NCBI GenBank assembly: GCA_963205185.1
Contig: CAUJHZ010000062.1
Location: 1 to 41,094 of the forward strand
Direction: 5' to 3'
Source: Planctomycetota bacterium
GTDB taxonomy: Bacteria; Planctomycetota; Phycisphaerae; Phycisphaerales; UBA5793
DNA length: 41,094 bases
Positions 7,515-15,854 of the stretch are shown here, one piece after another. The position numbers and the translations under genes were made by a program. The notes under the pieces are model-generated. The model made no database searches. It was not told where the DNA came from and saw nothing but the letters and a program-made list of their open reading frames with translations. The stretch's first letter is position 1, and every line of letters starts with the position of its first letter.

Positions 7515-8186
7515 TTACGCCGAACTTAGAAGTCCACCCAGTCGCTGCTTTAGAAACAACGCACCCGCACGACTTGGAACATTATCAACAAGCATCACGA
7601 GTTCCGCACCGGAATTGGCACATGACAGCGCGCAGACGGAGTCTTCGTCGTCGGACCACGCCTTGCACCAGAAGTACCGAATCTCACTCGTCCGGATTTC
7701 GAGGTATCGCCGCTTGAGTGGAATCGGGCCCTCGCGAATCGTAACCAATTGGCGATCCATGTGAATCACCGTTGAGTTGAGCCACATTCCGAGCGATACG
7801 GCGCCCGCGAGCAAGAACAAAGGCACGAGGAGCAGGGGCATCAATTTTTCCATGAGACTTGTCGGCGTCATGAGCACGACGATCATGCACCAGCAAAAGC
7901 CCGCCAGCAGGCCAAGGGCGATGAGGGTGATCGTCCACATGTCCCGATCTGTCCGTTGGCGCATGCGCCAGCGGATCACGAGTTCGTCTTCGCCCTCTTG
8001 CACGATCATCCAGTCGGGTGCAGGGAGCGCTTCTTCGATCAGCGGTTCGGGAAGTCTTGCCGAAGCGCGCGTTGCGTCATCCAAGTCGATAACCGCTGCG
8101 CACCGCGGACACGCCATCTCGTCGTGATCGATGATCACGTCATTGGAATCGAAGACCTCGCCACACTGATCGCAGTTGAATCGCAT
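7515..8186 (-). CDS. Zinc-ribbon membrane protein of unknown function, copy 2
   Basis: 223 residues with the same plan as its downstream neighbour: zinc ribbon CDQCGEVF / CPRCAAV, a linker containing ELVIRWRMRQ (the partner has TLRWRW at this place), two membrane helices (about 95-150), and a soluble tail with STVIHMDRQLVTIREGPIPL, which aligns with STIVQFDGHELLTWHGPLFG of copy 1. The similarity is weak but collinear, so an old tandem duplication is likely. Four cysteines in the ribbon are intact. The start is ATG 8186, 9 bases after the MNT gene stop, so the two are probably co-transcribed. Confidence 0.7.
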   Translation of the reverse strand: MRFNCDQCGEVFDSNDVIIDHDEMACPRCAAVIDLDDATRASARLPEPLIEEALPAPDWMIVQEGEDELVIRWRMRQRTDRDMWTITLIALGLLAGFCWCMIVVLMTPTSLMEKLMPLLLVPLFLLAGAVSLGMWLNSTVIHMDRQLVTIREGPIPLKRRYLEIRTSEIRYFWCKAWSDDEDSVCALSCANSGAELVMLVDNVPSRAGALFLKQRLGGLLSSA

Positions 8187-8195
8187 TGCTGAAGA

Positions 8196-8504
8196 TCATG
8201 CGGCATAGAGCAGCGTCCGACTCTCCTGCATCCGGCGCTTCATGACTGCGTTCCGGATGGTCTGCGGCTCGATGAGGTCGATCGGTCGCTCGAACAGTCG
8301 CCCAAGGGCTTCGAGCAATCCGAAGTAGTTCTCGTAGTGCGTGCGCGGATCTGACGGATGAAACTCGACGAGAAAGTCGATATCGCTGCGCTGTGCATCG
8401 AATTCGGATCCTGTCGCCGAGCCAAAAACCTCAAGCCGGCGCACGCCAAAGCGGCGGGACAATTCCGCCAACTCGCTGCGACGCTGTAGCAACTTCTCTT
8501 TCAT
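8196..8504 (-). CDS. MNT-family minimal nucleotidyltransferase (no HEPN partner seen)
   Basis: 102 residues. The nucleotidyltransferase core is clear: LEVFGSATGSEFDAQRSDID carries the GSx(10)DxD metal and nucleotide site, followed by FLVEF. This size and motif set is the MntA/MNT class, which often acts as an AMP-adding antitoxin for HEPN RNase toxins. No HEPN gene adjoins: downstream is the zinc-ribbon protein gene and upstream a repeat and the symporter. ATG 8504 is chosen because GGGAG lies 5 bases upstream; an earlier in-frame start would add 33 basic residues from the repeat region. Solitary MNT proteins are common and their targets are mostly unknown. Confidence 0.8.
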   Translation of the reverse strand: MKEKLLQRRSELAELSRRFGVRRLEVFGSATGSEFDAQRSDIDFLVEFHPSDPRTHYENYFGLLEALGRLFERPIDLIEPQTIRNAVMKRRMQESRTLLYAA

Positions 8505-8572
8505 GCCAGCTCCCGATGATAGCCGGCGCCCCGTCTTCGCGTGATCGACTCCTCGCACCTGCTGGTTGAATC

Positions 8573-8653
8573 GCCCTTTCAGGGCTGACCGCGCGCGGCC
8601 CATTCATTCCCCGGGGCGTTGCCCCGGGCTGCCATCGATCGCACCTTCGGTGC
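8573..8653. repeat. Three-hairpin palindromic element
   Basis: Three short stems with 3-base loops follow each other: GCCCT-TTC-AGGGC (8573-8585), CCCGGGGC-GTT-GCCCCGGG (8610-8628) and GCACC-TTC-GGTGC (8641-8653). This regular build suggests a REP-like repeat unit more than a terminator. It lies between the small membrane protein and the MNT gene. Confidence 0.5.
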
Positions 8654-8668
8654 TGCATGCGCGACGAT

Positions 8669-8794
8669 CTATTCGCCCGGCGCATCCTTGCCCTTCGGCA
8701 GGATGCGCTTCAGATCAAACAAGAACCAGATGAACACCGCCACGGCGCCGGGCCCGAGGATGATGACCGAGAGCCACGTCGCCCACTGCATCAT
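8669..8794 (-). CDS. 41-residue single-helix membrane protein coupled to the symporter
   Basis: The peptide begins MMQWATWLSVIILGPG, has one hydrophobic helix (about 6-29), then a basic tail with LFDLKRILPKGK. Its ATG (8794) overlaps the symporter stop in the 4-base arrangement ATGA, so it is translationally coupled. Short one- or two-helix partners are known beside several sodium:solute symporters (for example the DUF485 and DUF997 proteins beside ActP and PanF); this one is shorter and not the same sequence. Most likely it is an accessory subunit that stabilises or tunes the transporter. Confidence 0.75.
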   Translation of the reverse strand: MMQWATWLSVIILGPGAVAVFIWFLFDLKRILPKGKDAPGE

Positions 8795-10239
8795 GGCTGC
8801 CTCCTCCCGAGCAGGTGTCCAACACCAAACCCGACTGCGGAGACCGGCAGGGCAAAGAGCACGGCGTACTCGCGCCAGGCGTCGAAGCCGGCCACGGTCC
8901 AGAACACGGATTCGTACTCCTGGTCGTACTGCCCGTAGATCGCTACGACGGTGTGATACGCCGCGTAGACGACCAGGCCGCTGCACGCGCTGAGCCAGCC
9001 GGCCAGGCGCGGCGGCCGGCCGAAGATCGCACCGAGCGCCGGCACGAGCACCACCGACGCCAGCGCGCCGCTCATGAACACCCAGGCATCGGTGATGCGC
9101 TCAAAGAGCAGCGACATCCACGAGGCCAGCAGCAGCACGGCGAAGATGCCGATGCGCGTGAGCAGGATGAGCTGCTTATCGGTGAGTGGCTTGCGGCGCA
9201 GCGGGCGGTAGATGTCGTAGACCAGATTGCCGCTGGCCAGCAGCGAATAGGTATCGGTGCTCGACATTGCCGCCGCGAGCACGCCGCCGAGAAACAGGCC
9301 GCGCAGGCCGATGGGCAGCGTCTGCATGCACACGGCCATCAAGGCGTGCTTGCCTTCCACATCTCCGCTGAGCAGTCCCTTCTCCACGGCGACGCGGGCG
9401 ATCATGCCCACGATCGTCACGCCCCAGTCATACGCCGCCCAGAGCGCGATGCCGATGAGCATCGCGTAGATGATCGACTTGCTGTCTTTGGCCGCGAAGA
9501 TGCGCTGGTAGAACGCGGGTTCGACGAAGACCGTCAGCGCCCCCACCGACCATGCGAGGATGATGCCCCAGCGCAGGCCGCCGGTGGCCGTCATGTGCTC
9601 AGCCGGCAGCACATCAAACGACTCGAACCCGCCGACCCACTTGAGCGCGATGGGGATCGCGATCGCCAGGGCCACGCACATGAGAACGAACTGGATCGTG
9701 TCGGAGATGGCGTCGGCCCACAGGCCGCCCATGGCGGTGTAGGCGGCGCAGATGCCCATGGAGACCAGCAGCGCCTCGGCCTTGTTCCAGCCGAGCATGG
9801 TGAACATGATCGTCATGCCGGCCAGGGCGGTGATGGGCAGGCTGTAGATGAAGCACGCGGCGGCGCCGGCGATGCGCGTCGCCTTGCCGTAGCGCTGTTC
9901 GAGCAGGTCCGGCAGCGTGATGCAGTCAAACTTCTTGAGGCGCGGCGCCAGCAGCAGGGCGCCGATGATGATGCACAGGTAGTACGGCCGGCTGAGCCAG
10001 AACCACGACACCAGGCCGTAGTAATACCCCTGCTCGCTCACGGCGAACGTCACGTCGAGTTCGTAGTAGGTGCTCACCAGCGTGCACACGAGCAGCGGCG
10101 TGGTGAGCATGCCGTCGGCGAGGAAATACTGCTTGAAGCCGGAGATGCGGGTGACCAGGAAGCCGCCGATGGCCATCATGCCCAGCATGTAGGCCACGAG
10201 GATGGACCAGTCGATGACGTGCAGGTGCTGGTCGATCAA
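8791..10239 (-). CDS. Sodium:solute symporter (SSS family)
   Basis: 482 residues with about 13 hydrophobic segments across the whole length, as expected for the SSS family (LeuT fold). Recognisable parts are the first helix VAYMLGMMAIGGFLVTRI, GGLWADAISDTIQFVLM in the middle, and LAAAMSSTDTYSLLASGNLV, which carries the conserved Ser/Thr pair of the second sodium site. The substrate cannot be told; SSS members carry sugars, amino acids, carboxylates or vitamins. The start is TTG 10239 with no strong ribosome site, so the exact start is less sure. The gene shares a 4-base overlap with a tiny membrane protein gene and lies 140 bases downstream of top6B. Confidence 0.9.
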   Translation of the reverse strand: MIDQHLHVIDWSILVAYMLGMMAIGGFLVTRISGFKQYFLADGMLTTPLLVCTLVSTYYELDVTFAVSEQGYYYGLVSWFWLSRPYYLCIIIGALLLAPRLKKFDCITLPDLLEQRYGKATRIAGAAACFIYSLPITALAGMTIMFTMLGWNKAEALLVSMGICAAYTAMGGLWADAISDTIQFVLMCVALAIAIPIALKWVGGFESFDVLPAEHMTATGGLRWGIILAWSVGALTVFVEPAFYQRIFAAKDSKSIIYAMLIGIALWAAYDWGVTIVGMIARVAVEKGLLSGDVEGKHALMAVCMQTLPIGLRGLFLGGVLAAAMSSTDTYSLLASGNLVYDIYRPLRRKPLTDKQLILLTRIGIFAVLLLASWMSLLFERITDAWVFMSGALASVVLVPALGAIFGRPPRLAGWLSACSGLVVYAAYHTVVAIYGQYDQEYESVFWTVAGFDAWREYAVLFALPVSAVGFGVGHLLGRRQP

Positions 10240-10261
10240 GGTGCGGATTGTATCGGCGGCC

Positions 10262-10291
10262 GCGGTGCGAAAGCGACGCCAGTCGCACCGC
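10262..10291 (-). terminator. 9-bp hairpin between top6B and the symporter
   Basis: GCGGTGCGA at 10262-10270 pairs with TCGCACCGC at 10283-10291 around 12 bases. It could end the top6B transcript or be the edge of the adjoining repeat. Confidence 0.4.
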
Positions 10292-10293
10292 TA

Positions 10294-10369
10294 CCAGCCC
10301 GACGCGCCAGCGAGGACGAATCGCGCCTGCTCGGACACAACCTCCATCCTCGCTCGCGCTTCGGTCTGG
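10294..10369. repeat. 76-bp imperfect inverted-repeat element
   Basis: The arms 10294-10316 and 10347-10369 are 23 bases long and pair at 20 positions, around a 30-base middle. The arms read outward as CCAGCCCGACGCGCCAGC and its counterpart. From memory this resembles intergenic repeats common in planctomycete genomes; that cannot be checked here. Confidence 0.55.
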
Positions 10370-10380
10370 TTCTCTCGCGC

Positions 10381-12306
10381 TTACTTTCGCTTGCTCGACT
10401 TCTTCGACTTCTTGCGCGTGGTCCCGGCCGGAGCTTCGCTGCTCTCACCCTCGCCAAAGAGGTCGTCGGATTCATCGCCTTCTTCGCCGTTGAGGTTGAT
10501 CGGCGCCCGCCGGTCTTCGCAGATGATCACGCCGTCGTCTTCGGCCAGGCGCCCGCCGTCATCGACCACGTTGCCCGAATCGTCGAGCACGTAGTCCGCC
10601 TCGGCGGTGCGGCGCTGGGCCTGCTTCATCAGCGCGTCGTAGAGCGCTTTGCCATCGGCGCCGGTGATCGATTCGCAGGCGCGGCTGATCTCGCCGATGT
10701 AGCGAAGAAACGCCCCGCGCCGCTCGCCCTCGCGGCGCATCTTGCGCCGGCGATTGAGATACGTCTGCAGCTTGCGCCCGCACTCCTGCAAAGCCAGGCG
10801 CATCTCCTTGCGGATCTCGTCGTAGTCCGCGATCGCCTCTTTGCTCTCGCTCGTGAAGGGCACCCACACCGAGGCCATGTGGATCATCACCACCAGCGGG
10901 CCGACGGGCAGCGAGTTCTTCGGCTGGGTCATGCCGTAGTTGCGCCAGTTCGTCTCCACCGCCGCCTTGAACGACGAGCAGGACGACTGCTGATAGAGCA
11001 GCGGAACGCGGTTGGCAAAGCGGATGACCCGCGCCTGGTCTTCGGCGGGCAAGTCGCCGCCGTACGCCAGCGCCGCCTCGATGACGAATGGCCGGCCGCG
11101 ATAGACCGACGCCGGACGCGTGCTGGCTGAATAGAACTCCGCCTTCACTTCCTTGAGCAGGCCCGCCAGCAGCGTGCGCGTGCCGATCGGTTGCACGCAA
11201 CTGGTCGGTGGGGCCATGATCTTCACATCCTGGATCGCCTTGTAGAGGCGCTCGGCGTCGGCGTGCGCGACCTGCTTGATCCACGTGCGATCGGTCAGGC
11301 CGGCCTTGGCGCAGATCTCCCTGGCCACGCTCGGCCCGACGCGGCAGAACTCCTTCTTGAAGAACGCGCCCAGTTGCGTTGTCTCGGTCCGCTCGAGCAT
11401 CTGGATCAACGTGCCCAGTTCGATGCCCTTGGGGTGCGGTTTGATCTCTTCCGTCTCGGGCGGCAGCTCATCGACGGTGCGATTGAACTCGACGCGCTCG
11501 TTGGTCGGCGGGACGTAGGTGATGCGCGCGTGCGGATTGGCGATGGCCGTCTGCTCAAGGTACTCGTCGATGCTCTGCCGGCCTTTGAGGTACTTGCCCT
11601 CAAGTTCGATGGTGACCTGCGTGCCGTGACCTTCGGGAAAGAATGCATCGTCTTCGGGGTGTTCGGTTTCGCTGACGACGTCGGCCTTGTTCTTGCTCGT
11701 ATCCATCTTGAGCACGACTTCGTGGGCCGGCTTGTTCTTTTTGGTCTTGGAGATGATGAGCACGGGCTTGCCGGTGGTCATCAGGCCGTACATGCCGGCG
11801 GCGGAGATGCCGATGCCCTGCTGGCCGCGGCTCATCTTGAGGCGGTGGAACTTCGAGCCGTAGAGCAGCTTGCCGAAGATGTTGTCGATCTGCTTGCGGA
11901 CGATGCCCGGCCCGTTGTCGCGGATGGTCACCTTGAAGCGGTTCTCATCGACCTGGAGCAGTTCGACGTGGATGTCGGGCAGGATGCCGGCCTCTTCGCA
12001 CGCGTCGAGCGAATTGTCCACCGCCTCTTTGACCGTGGTGAGCAGCGCCTTGCGCGGATTGTCGAAGCCGAGCAGGTGGCGGTTCTTGGCGAAGAACTCG
12101 GAGACGGAGATCTCGCGCTGGCTCGCGGCCATGGATTCGGCCGTGGCGCGCGTGCGGGCCTTGTCTTTCCGGCGGCCTGACTTCCCGGGAGCGGCTTGGA
12201 CGCTGCTCGCGTCAGAGTCGCCGGCCAGTCGCAGCCGCGGCGGCTTGCTGATTTTTTTCGATGGCATGTCGGGATCGATCGGGGCGGGAGCGAACAGTGA
12301 AGTCAT
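10381..12306 (-). CDS. top6B: DNA topoisomerase VI subunit B
   Basis: 641 residues. Subunit B binds ATP and drives the strand-passage gate of topoisomerase VI. The GHKL fold is explicit: E94/N98 in [11 protein letters not shown]130 in RDNGPGI, and the lid [17 protein letters not shown] (159-175). Next come an H2TH region and the transducer domain with the NSLPVGPL stretch and the switch-lysine area. The last 40 residues are acidic then Lys-rich ([10 protein letters not shown]), and an about 60-residue basic N-terminal leader precedes the GHKL domain; both exceed the archaeal core of about 530 residues. ATG 12306 is chosen for GGAGGG 8 bases upstream. It forms a set with the Spo11-like subunit encoded at 5543-6721. 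Confidence 0.95.
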   Translation of the reverse strand: MTSLFAPAPIDPDMPSKKISKPPRLRLAGDSDASSVQAAPGKSGRRKDKARTRATAESMAASQREISVSEFFAKNRHLLGFDNPRKALLTTVKEAVDNSLDACEEAGILPDIHVELLQVDENRFKVTIRDNGPGIVRKQIDNIFGKLLYGSKFHRLKMSRGQQGIGISAAGMYGLMTTGKPVLIISKTKKNKPAHEVVLKMDTSKNKADVVSETEHPEDDAFFPEGHGTQVTIELEGKYLKGRQSIDEYLEQTAIANPHARITYVPPTNERVEFNRTVDELPPETEEIKPHPKGIELGTLIQMLERTETTQLGAFFKKEFCRVGPSVAREICAKAGLTDRTWIKQVAHADAERLYKAIQDVKIMAPPTSCVQPIGTRTLLAGLLKEVKAEFYSASTRPASVYRGRPFVIEAALAYGGDLPAEDQARVIRFANRVPLLYQQSSCSSFKAAVETNWRNYGMTQPKNSLPVGPLVVMIHMASVWVPFTSESKEAIADYDEIRKEMRLALQECGRKLQTYLNRRRKMRREGERRGAFLRYIGEISRACESITGADGKALYDALMKQAQRRTAEADYVLDDSGNVVDDGGRLAEDDGVIICEDRRAPINLNGEEGDESDDLFGEGESSEAPAGTTRKKSKKSSKRK

Positions 12307-12442
12307 GAACCAAGCCCTCCGTGGCTTGAACTGGCGTGCCGTTTCTCTTCGGCATTGAATGGGCGATCGCGTCAGCGGTCCAGTGGCCCGGGCGGCGAGA
12401 CCCCCTGCTTTGGTGTTTTTCGCCGCGGATGAGCGCAGGGTC

Positions 12443-12472
12443 TTGCGGCAGGGCCCTCCAATCGGGTACTCT
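12443..12472 (+). promoter_or_regulatory. Possible promoter of the secreted-protein gene
   Basis: TTGCGG (12443-12448) and TACTCT (12467-12472) are 18 bases apart, about 60 bases before the ATG at 12534. The 227-base gap to top6B is divergent, so both genes need promoters here; none could be picked for top6B. Confidence 0.4.
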
Positions 12473-12533
12473 ACCAGCACCGGCCGCATCGCGCTTCGAT
12501 GTGACCAAGCCAACAGCATGAAGGAGACTCGAG

Positions 12534-13502
12534 ATGAACCGCCATCTGACCCTGACCGCACTCGCCGCCGTGCTCTTCGCCGGCGGTGCTCACGCCCAGA
12601 CCGTGATTGACCCCTCGCGCGTGCACCTCGTCGAACCGGTGGGCGTTCAGCAGATCCACGTGGGCGGGCAGTCGCCAGCGTACGGCATCACCGTCTACGA
12701 CAACTCCGTGAACTTCAACCTGCGCACCTATTCCCCAGGCCAGGCGAACGTCGAGATGGCCGACGACCTGCATATGGACCGGGGCGGCAACATCGTTTCG
12801 CTCCACTTCGCCTACTACCACGGCTTCGTCGGCGGCGGCACGATCACCGCGACCGTCACCGTGTACGACAACGACCCGGCCAACTCGGTCTACCCGGGCA
12901 ACGGGGCGAACCTGCTGGCGACGTACGTGATTCCCAACCTGCCCAAACGCGCGATCTCGCTCATCGGCGTGCGGTTCGATCCGCCCGAGCCGCTGACAGT
13001 GCCGCAGGATGTGTGGATGGGCGTTTCGTTTGACAGTTCGAACACGTACGCCGTGCTGTGCAACCCGCCGGTGGTCGGCACGAGCGAGGACATTTTCTCG
13101 CAGAACCCGCCGGGCGGGCTGTATTACTTCAGCGGCAACCCGCCGGCGAACTTCTGGTGGGCGGTGCAGATGGATGGCCCGGGCGTGCTGGTGCAGAACC
13201 CGCCCTCGCCCGGCCGCGCGGGCGTGACCAACACGCTGAGCGTCTACGGCGCCCAGCCGGGGCACGAGGTCTTCTTCGCATACGCATTGCGCGAGGGCCA
13301 GACGCCGGTGCCCGGCTGCCCGGAGGTGGTCATCTTCCTGCAGCGGCCGACGATCATCGGCAGCGCGATCGCCGACGGCAACGGCGAGGCGTCGCTGAAC
13401 GTGTTCGTCCCCGGCGCAGCGCGCGGGGTGACGGTGATCCTCCAAGCCCTCGACCGCGCCGCCTGCAGCGAAAGCAACGCGATTTTTCATAGGTTTGAGT
13501 AG
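12534..13502 (+). CDS. Secreted protein of unknown function
   Basis: 322 residues. A classical signal peptide ([14 protein letters not shown], cleavage after AHA) marks export. The mature part is rich in Gly, Asn, Val and Tyr with the look of beta-sandwich repeats, for example [20 protein letters not shown] and [19 protein letters not shown]. The second half resembles short Ig-like extracellular modules seen in planctomycete proteins, but no named domain was recognised and no C-terminal PEP sorting helix is present. ATG 12534 has AAGGAG 7 bases upstream. It lies divergent from top6B and has no evident functional link to it. Confidence 0.7.
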   Translation: MNRHLTLTALAAVLFAGGAHAQTVIDPSRVHLVEPVGVQQIHVGGQSPAYGITVYDNSVNFNLRTYSPGQANVEMADDLHMDRGGNIVSLHFAYYHGFVGGGTITATVTVYDNDPANSVYPGNGANLLATYVIPNLPKRAISLIGVRFDPPEPLTVPQDVWMGVSFDSSNTYAVLCNPPVVGTSEDIFSQNPPGGLYYFSGNPPANFWWAVQMDGPGVLVQNPPSPGRAGVTNTLSVYGAQPGHEVFFAYALREGQTPVPGCPEVVIFLQRPTIIGSAIADGNGEASLNVFVPGAARGVTVILQALDRAACSESNAIFHRFE

Positions 13503-13511
13503 GCGGCGGGT

Positions 13512-14198
13512 ATGTCGCTCGATAACGACAGTGGCGCGCTGTCAGTGCACGCTGGTCCCACATCCAACGCTGCTGAGTGCCGCAACGAGCGATCGCTTGT
13601 CGGACCCGTCGGCCTGGGAATGGTGGTGGTTGCCACGGTCGGAAGTCCGGCGTGCTTCCTGCTGCCCTGCCCGCTGCTCCTGCTTGTCCCGGTTGGCCTG
13701 ATCGGCCTGCTGGTCTGTCTGGTGGGTCTGCTGTTCCGCCCTCGCTGGTGCGGCGCTGTCGGATTGCTCATCGGGACGTTGTGTCTGGCGGCCTGGACCG
13801 GCTTCTTCTGGACGGCATTCGCCCCAGCAATCGCAGGGATGCGCCAGTACAACCTGACCGCTGGTGAATATGTGATACTTCTGATGCGCTCCCAAGCCGC
13901 TGTAGAGTTGATCGAGCTGCGTCGAAAGTCCGATGGCACACCTCCCGCGTCGCTCGCCAAGGCCGGCGTAACTGGTGACGATCTCGTCGACGCGTGGAAC
14001 CGCCCTCTCCGATACGTTATCAATCCGGCTACGGCACGAGGCTATGAACTCATCACGATTGGCAAGGACGGGATACCGGGGACCCAGGATGACATTGACT
14101 TGATCAGCATTCCGCGGAACGGTTTCGAACTGGCGCCGATTCGTCGCCGTCGAGCTACCGGCTCGCAGAGCGTCCCCCCGGCGAAGTCGGGAGGGTGA
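13512..14198 (+). CDS. Membrane protein with GspG-like C-terminal domain
   Basis: 228 residues. The N-terminal part has two or three membrane helices (about 30-100: PLLLLVPVGLIGLLVCLVGLL and LLIGTLCLAAWTGFFW). The C-terminal part, LVDAWNRPLRYVINP then YELITIGKDGIPGTQDDID, closely follows the end of type II secretion pseudopilin GspG (DPWGNPYxY ... YDLxSxGxDGxxGGxxxxxDI), which holds the calcium site. There is no prepilin peptidase site, so it is not a pseudopilin. The start ATG 13512 lies 9 bases after the previous stop and has only a weak ribosome site, so co-translation is possible. Function unknown. Confidence 0.6.
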   Translation: MSLDNDSGALSVHAGPTSNAAECRNERSLVGPVGLGMVVVATVGSPACFLLPCPLLLLVPVGLIGLLVCLVGLLFRPRWCGAVGLLIGTLCLAAWTGFFWTAFAPAIAGMRQYNLTAGEYVILLMRSQAAVELIELRRKSDGTPPASLAKAGVTGDDLVDAWNRPLRYVINPATARGYELITIGKDGIPGTQDDIDLISIPRNGFELAPIRRRRATGSQSVPPAKSGG

Positions 14199-14250
14199 GC
14201 GACCCATTCGCCGTCCGCTCCGCAAACCTGTTCCGCCCCTACCATTCCCG

Positions 14251-15852
14251 ATGATTCGGCGGGACCGGTTTCTGGATTACGTGGATCGCTTCCGCTCGGC
14301 GCGGGTGCTGGTCATCGGGCCGGCCGTGGCGGAGCGGGATGTCCATTGCGCCGTCAACCGCCTGGCGCCGGACTACCCCATGCCGGTGTACCGCGTCGAG
14401 CACGCCAGCGTCCACCCCGGTGCCGCCGCCCTGACGGCCGCGACGGTGGCCAACCTGGGCGCCCAGGCGACACTGCTCGCTCCCGTCGGCCTGGCCGAAC
14501 CGGGCACCGCCATGCGGCAGTGCCTGGCCGAATCCGGCGTGGCGCTCCTTGACGCCGGCGGCACTGGCCCGGACTTCCGCACACCCGAACTGTTCCGCTA
14601 CCTTGCCCAGGGCCGGCAACTGCTCCAGATCCGGCGCGGCTGGAAGCGCGGCGCGCTGCCCCAGCTGCGCCAGGCGCTCAAGCGACTCACCGGCGGCGAG
14701 CAGGTGCGGGCCGCGTTCGACTGCGTGTGCATCGTGGCCGGCGAGCCGGAGACGATCGCGCGCCAGGACGTGCAGTACATCGCGCAGTGGTGCCGATCGC
14801 AGGGCGTGCCACTCGTGTATGACGCGGCCGGCTCGAGCGAACATCTCGAACCCGGCGAGGCGGAGCATCTCATCGTCAACGAGCGCGAGTCGCGGCAGAT
14901 CGCCGCGGCGTGCGGACTGGAAGAGCAGGACGATCACATCGAGCGGCTGCGGCGCCTGTGCGAGGCCGTCGCGCCCAACGTGCTGCTCACGCTGGGCCGG
15001 CAGGGCGCGGTGATCGCCTGCCGCGGCGAAGCCTCACCGGACAAACCGGAGGTGCATCCGCTGACGGTGCCGGCGCACGCGATGGCGGATCGACGCGGCA
15101 TCGGGTACGTCGTCTCCGGCGTGTACGCCGCGCTCACCGCCATTGGCGCGAGCCCGCGCGAGGCGGGGATGCTGGCGTGCAGCGGCGCGAGCTTGGCTGC
15201 GAGCCAGCCGGGGCCCAAGCGGCTCGATCTCGAATCGCTGCTGCGGCTGGGCTATCGCGAGATCGAGACGCACGTGGCCGATGGCATCGAAGTCTTCTCG
15301 CGCATCCGCGACGAGCACCTGCCGGTCATCGACCAGGCAGCGCGGCTGCTCATGGAGGCGTACAACGAGGGCAAGCAGGCGCTGATCTTCGGCAACGGAG
15401 GCAGCGCCGCCGAAGCGAACCATCTCGTGGGCGAACTCACCGGCCGCTTCAAGCACAGCCGTCCCGGCCTGCCGAGTATCTCGCTCAGCGCCAACGACTC
15501 GCTGACCACCTGCCTCGCCAACGACTACGGCTACGAAGATGTTTTCGCGCGGCAGATCGAAACCTTCTGCCGCGAAGGCGACGTGGTCATCGGCCTCTCG
15601 ACAAGCGGGCGGTCGCCCAACGTGGTGCGCGCCATGGAGCGGGCCCGGCAGCGCGGGGCTCGGGTCATCGCGTTCACGGGGCGCGACGGCGGCGCCATGG
15701 CCGATCTTGCCGACGTGGCCATCATCGTGCCTTCTGAAAGCACGGCGCGCATCCAGGAAGCGCACCTGTTCATCATCCACGTGCTGTGCGACATGCTCGA
15801 CAGCCGGCTCGACTCGCAGGGCCGGTTGCACCCTTCGGCTTCGGAGATGTGA
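14251..15852 (+). CDS. Fusion: degenerate PfkB/HldE-like kinase domain + sedoheptulose-7-phosphate isomerase (GmhA)
   Basis: 533 residues. Residues 335-530 are a SIS-domain GmhA: FGNGGSAAEANHLVGELTGR, SANDSLTTCLANDYGYEDVF and GLSTSGRSPNVVRAM are the phosphate-binding and active-site signatures of the enzyme that converts sedoheptulose 7-phosphate to D-glycero-D-manno-heptose 7-phosphate. Residues 15-330 align in order with the RfaE1/HldE kinase (RVLVIGPAVAERD, NRLAPDYPMPVYRVE), but the catalytic GAGD motif is RRGIGYVV with Tyr286 in place of the essential Asp, and the early GD is GP. The kinase half is therefore probably inactive and structural or regulatory. The gene runs into the intact kinase gene. 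Start ATG 14251, weak ribosome site. Confidence 0.85.
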   Translation: MIRRDRFLDYVDRFRSARVLVIGPAVAERDVHCAVNRLAPDYPMPVYRVEHASVHPGAAALTAATVANLGAQATLLAPVGLAEPGTAMRQCLAESGVALLDAGGTGPDFRTPELFRYLAQGRQLLQIRRGWKRGALPQLRQALKRLTGGEQVRAAFDCVCIVAGEPETIARQDVQYIAQWCRSQGVPLVYDAAGSSEHLEPGEAEHLIVNERESRQIAAACGLEEQDDHIERLRRLCEAVAPNVLLTLGRQGAVIACRGEASPDKPEVHPLTVPAHAMADRRGIGYVVSGVYAALTAIGASPREAGMLACSGASLAASQPGPKRLDLESLLRLGYREIETHVADGIEVFSRIRDEHLPVIDQAARLLMEAYNEGKQALIFGNGGSAAEANHLVGELTGRFKHSRPGLPSISLSANDSLTTCLANDYGYEDVFARQIETFCREGDVVIGLSTSGRSPNVVRAMERARQRGARVIAFTGRDGGAMADLADVAIIVPSESTARIQEAHLFIIHVLCDMLDSRLDSQGRLHPSASEM

Positions 15853-15854
15853 TC

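Noticed and set aside
8815..11130. A 771-codon open frame on the plus strand
   Set aside because: It is antisense to the symporter and top6B genes, has Arg/His/Gln-biased composition and no domain. It is a product of high GC content.
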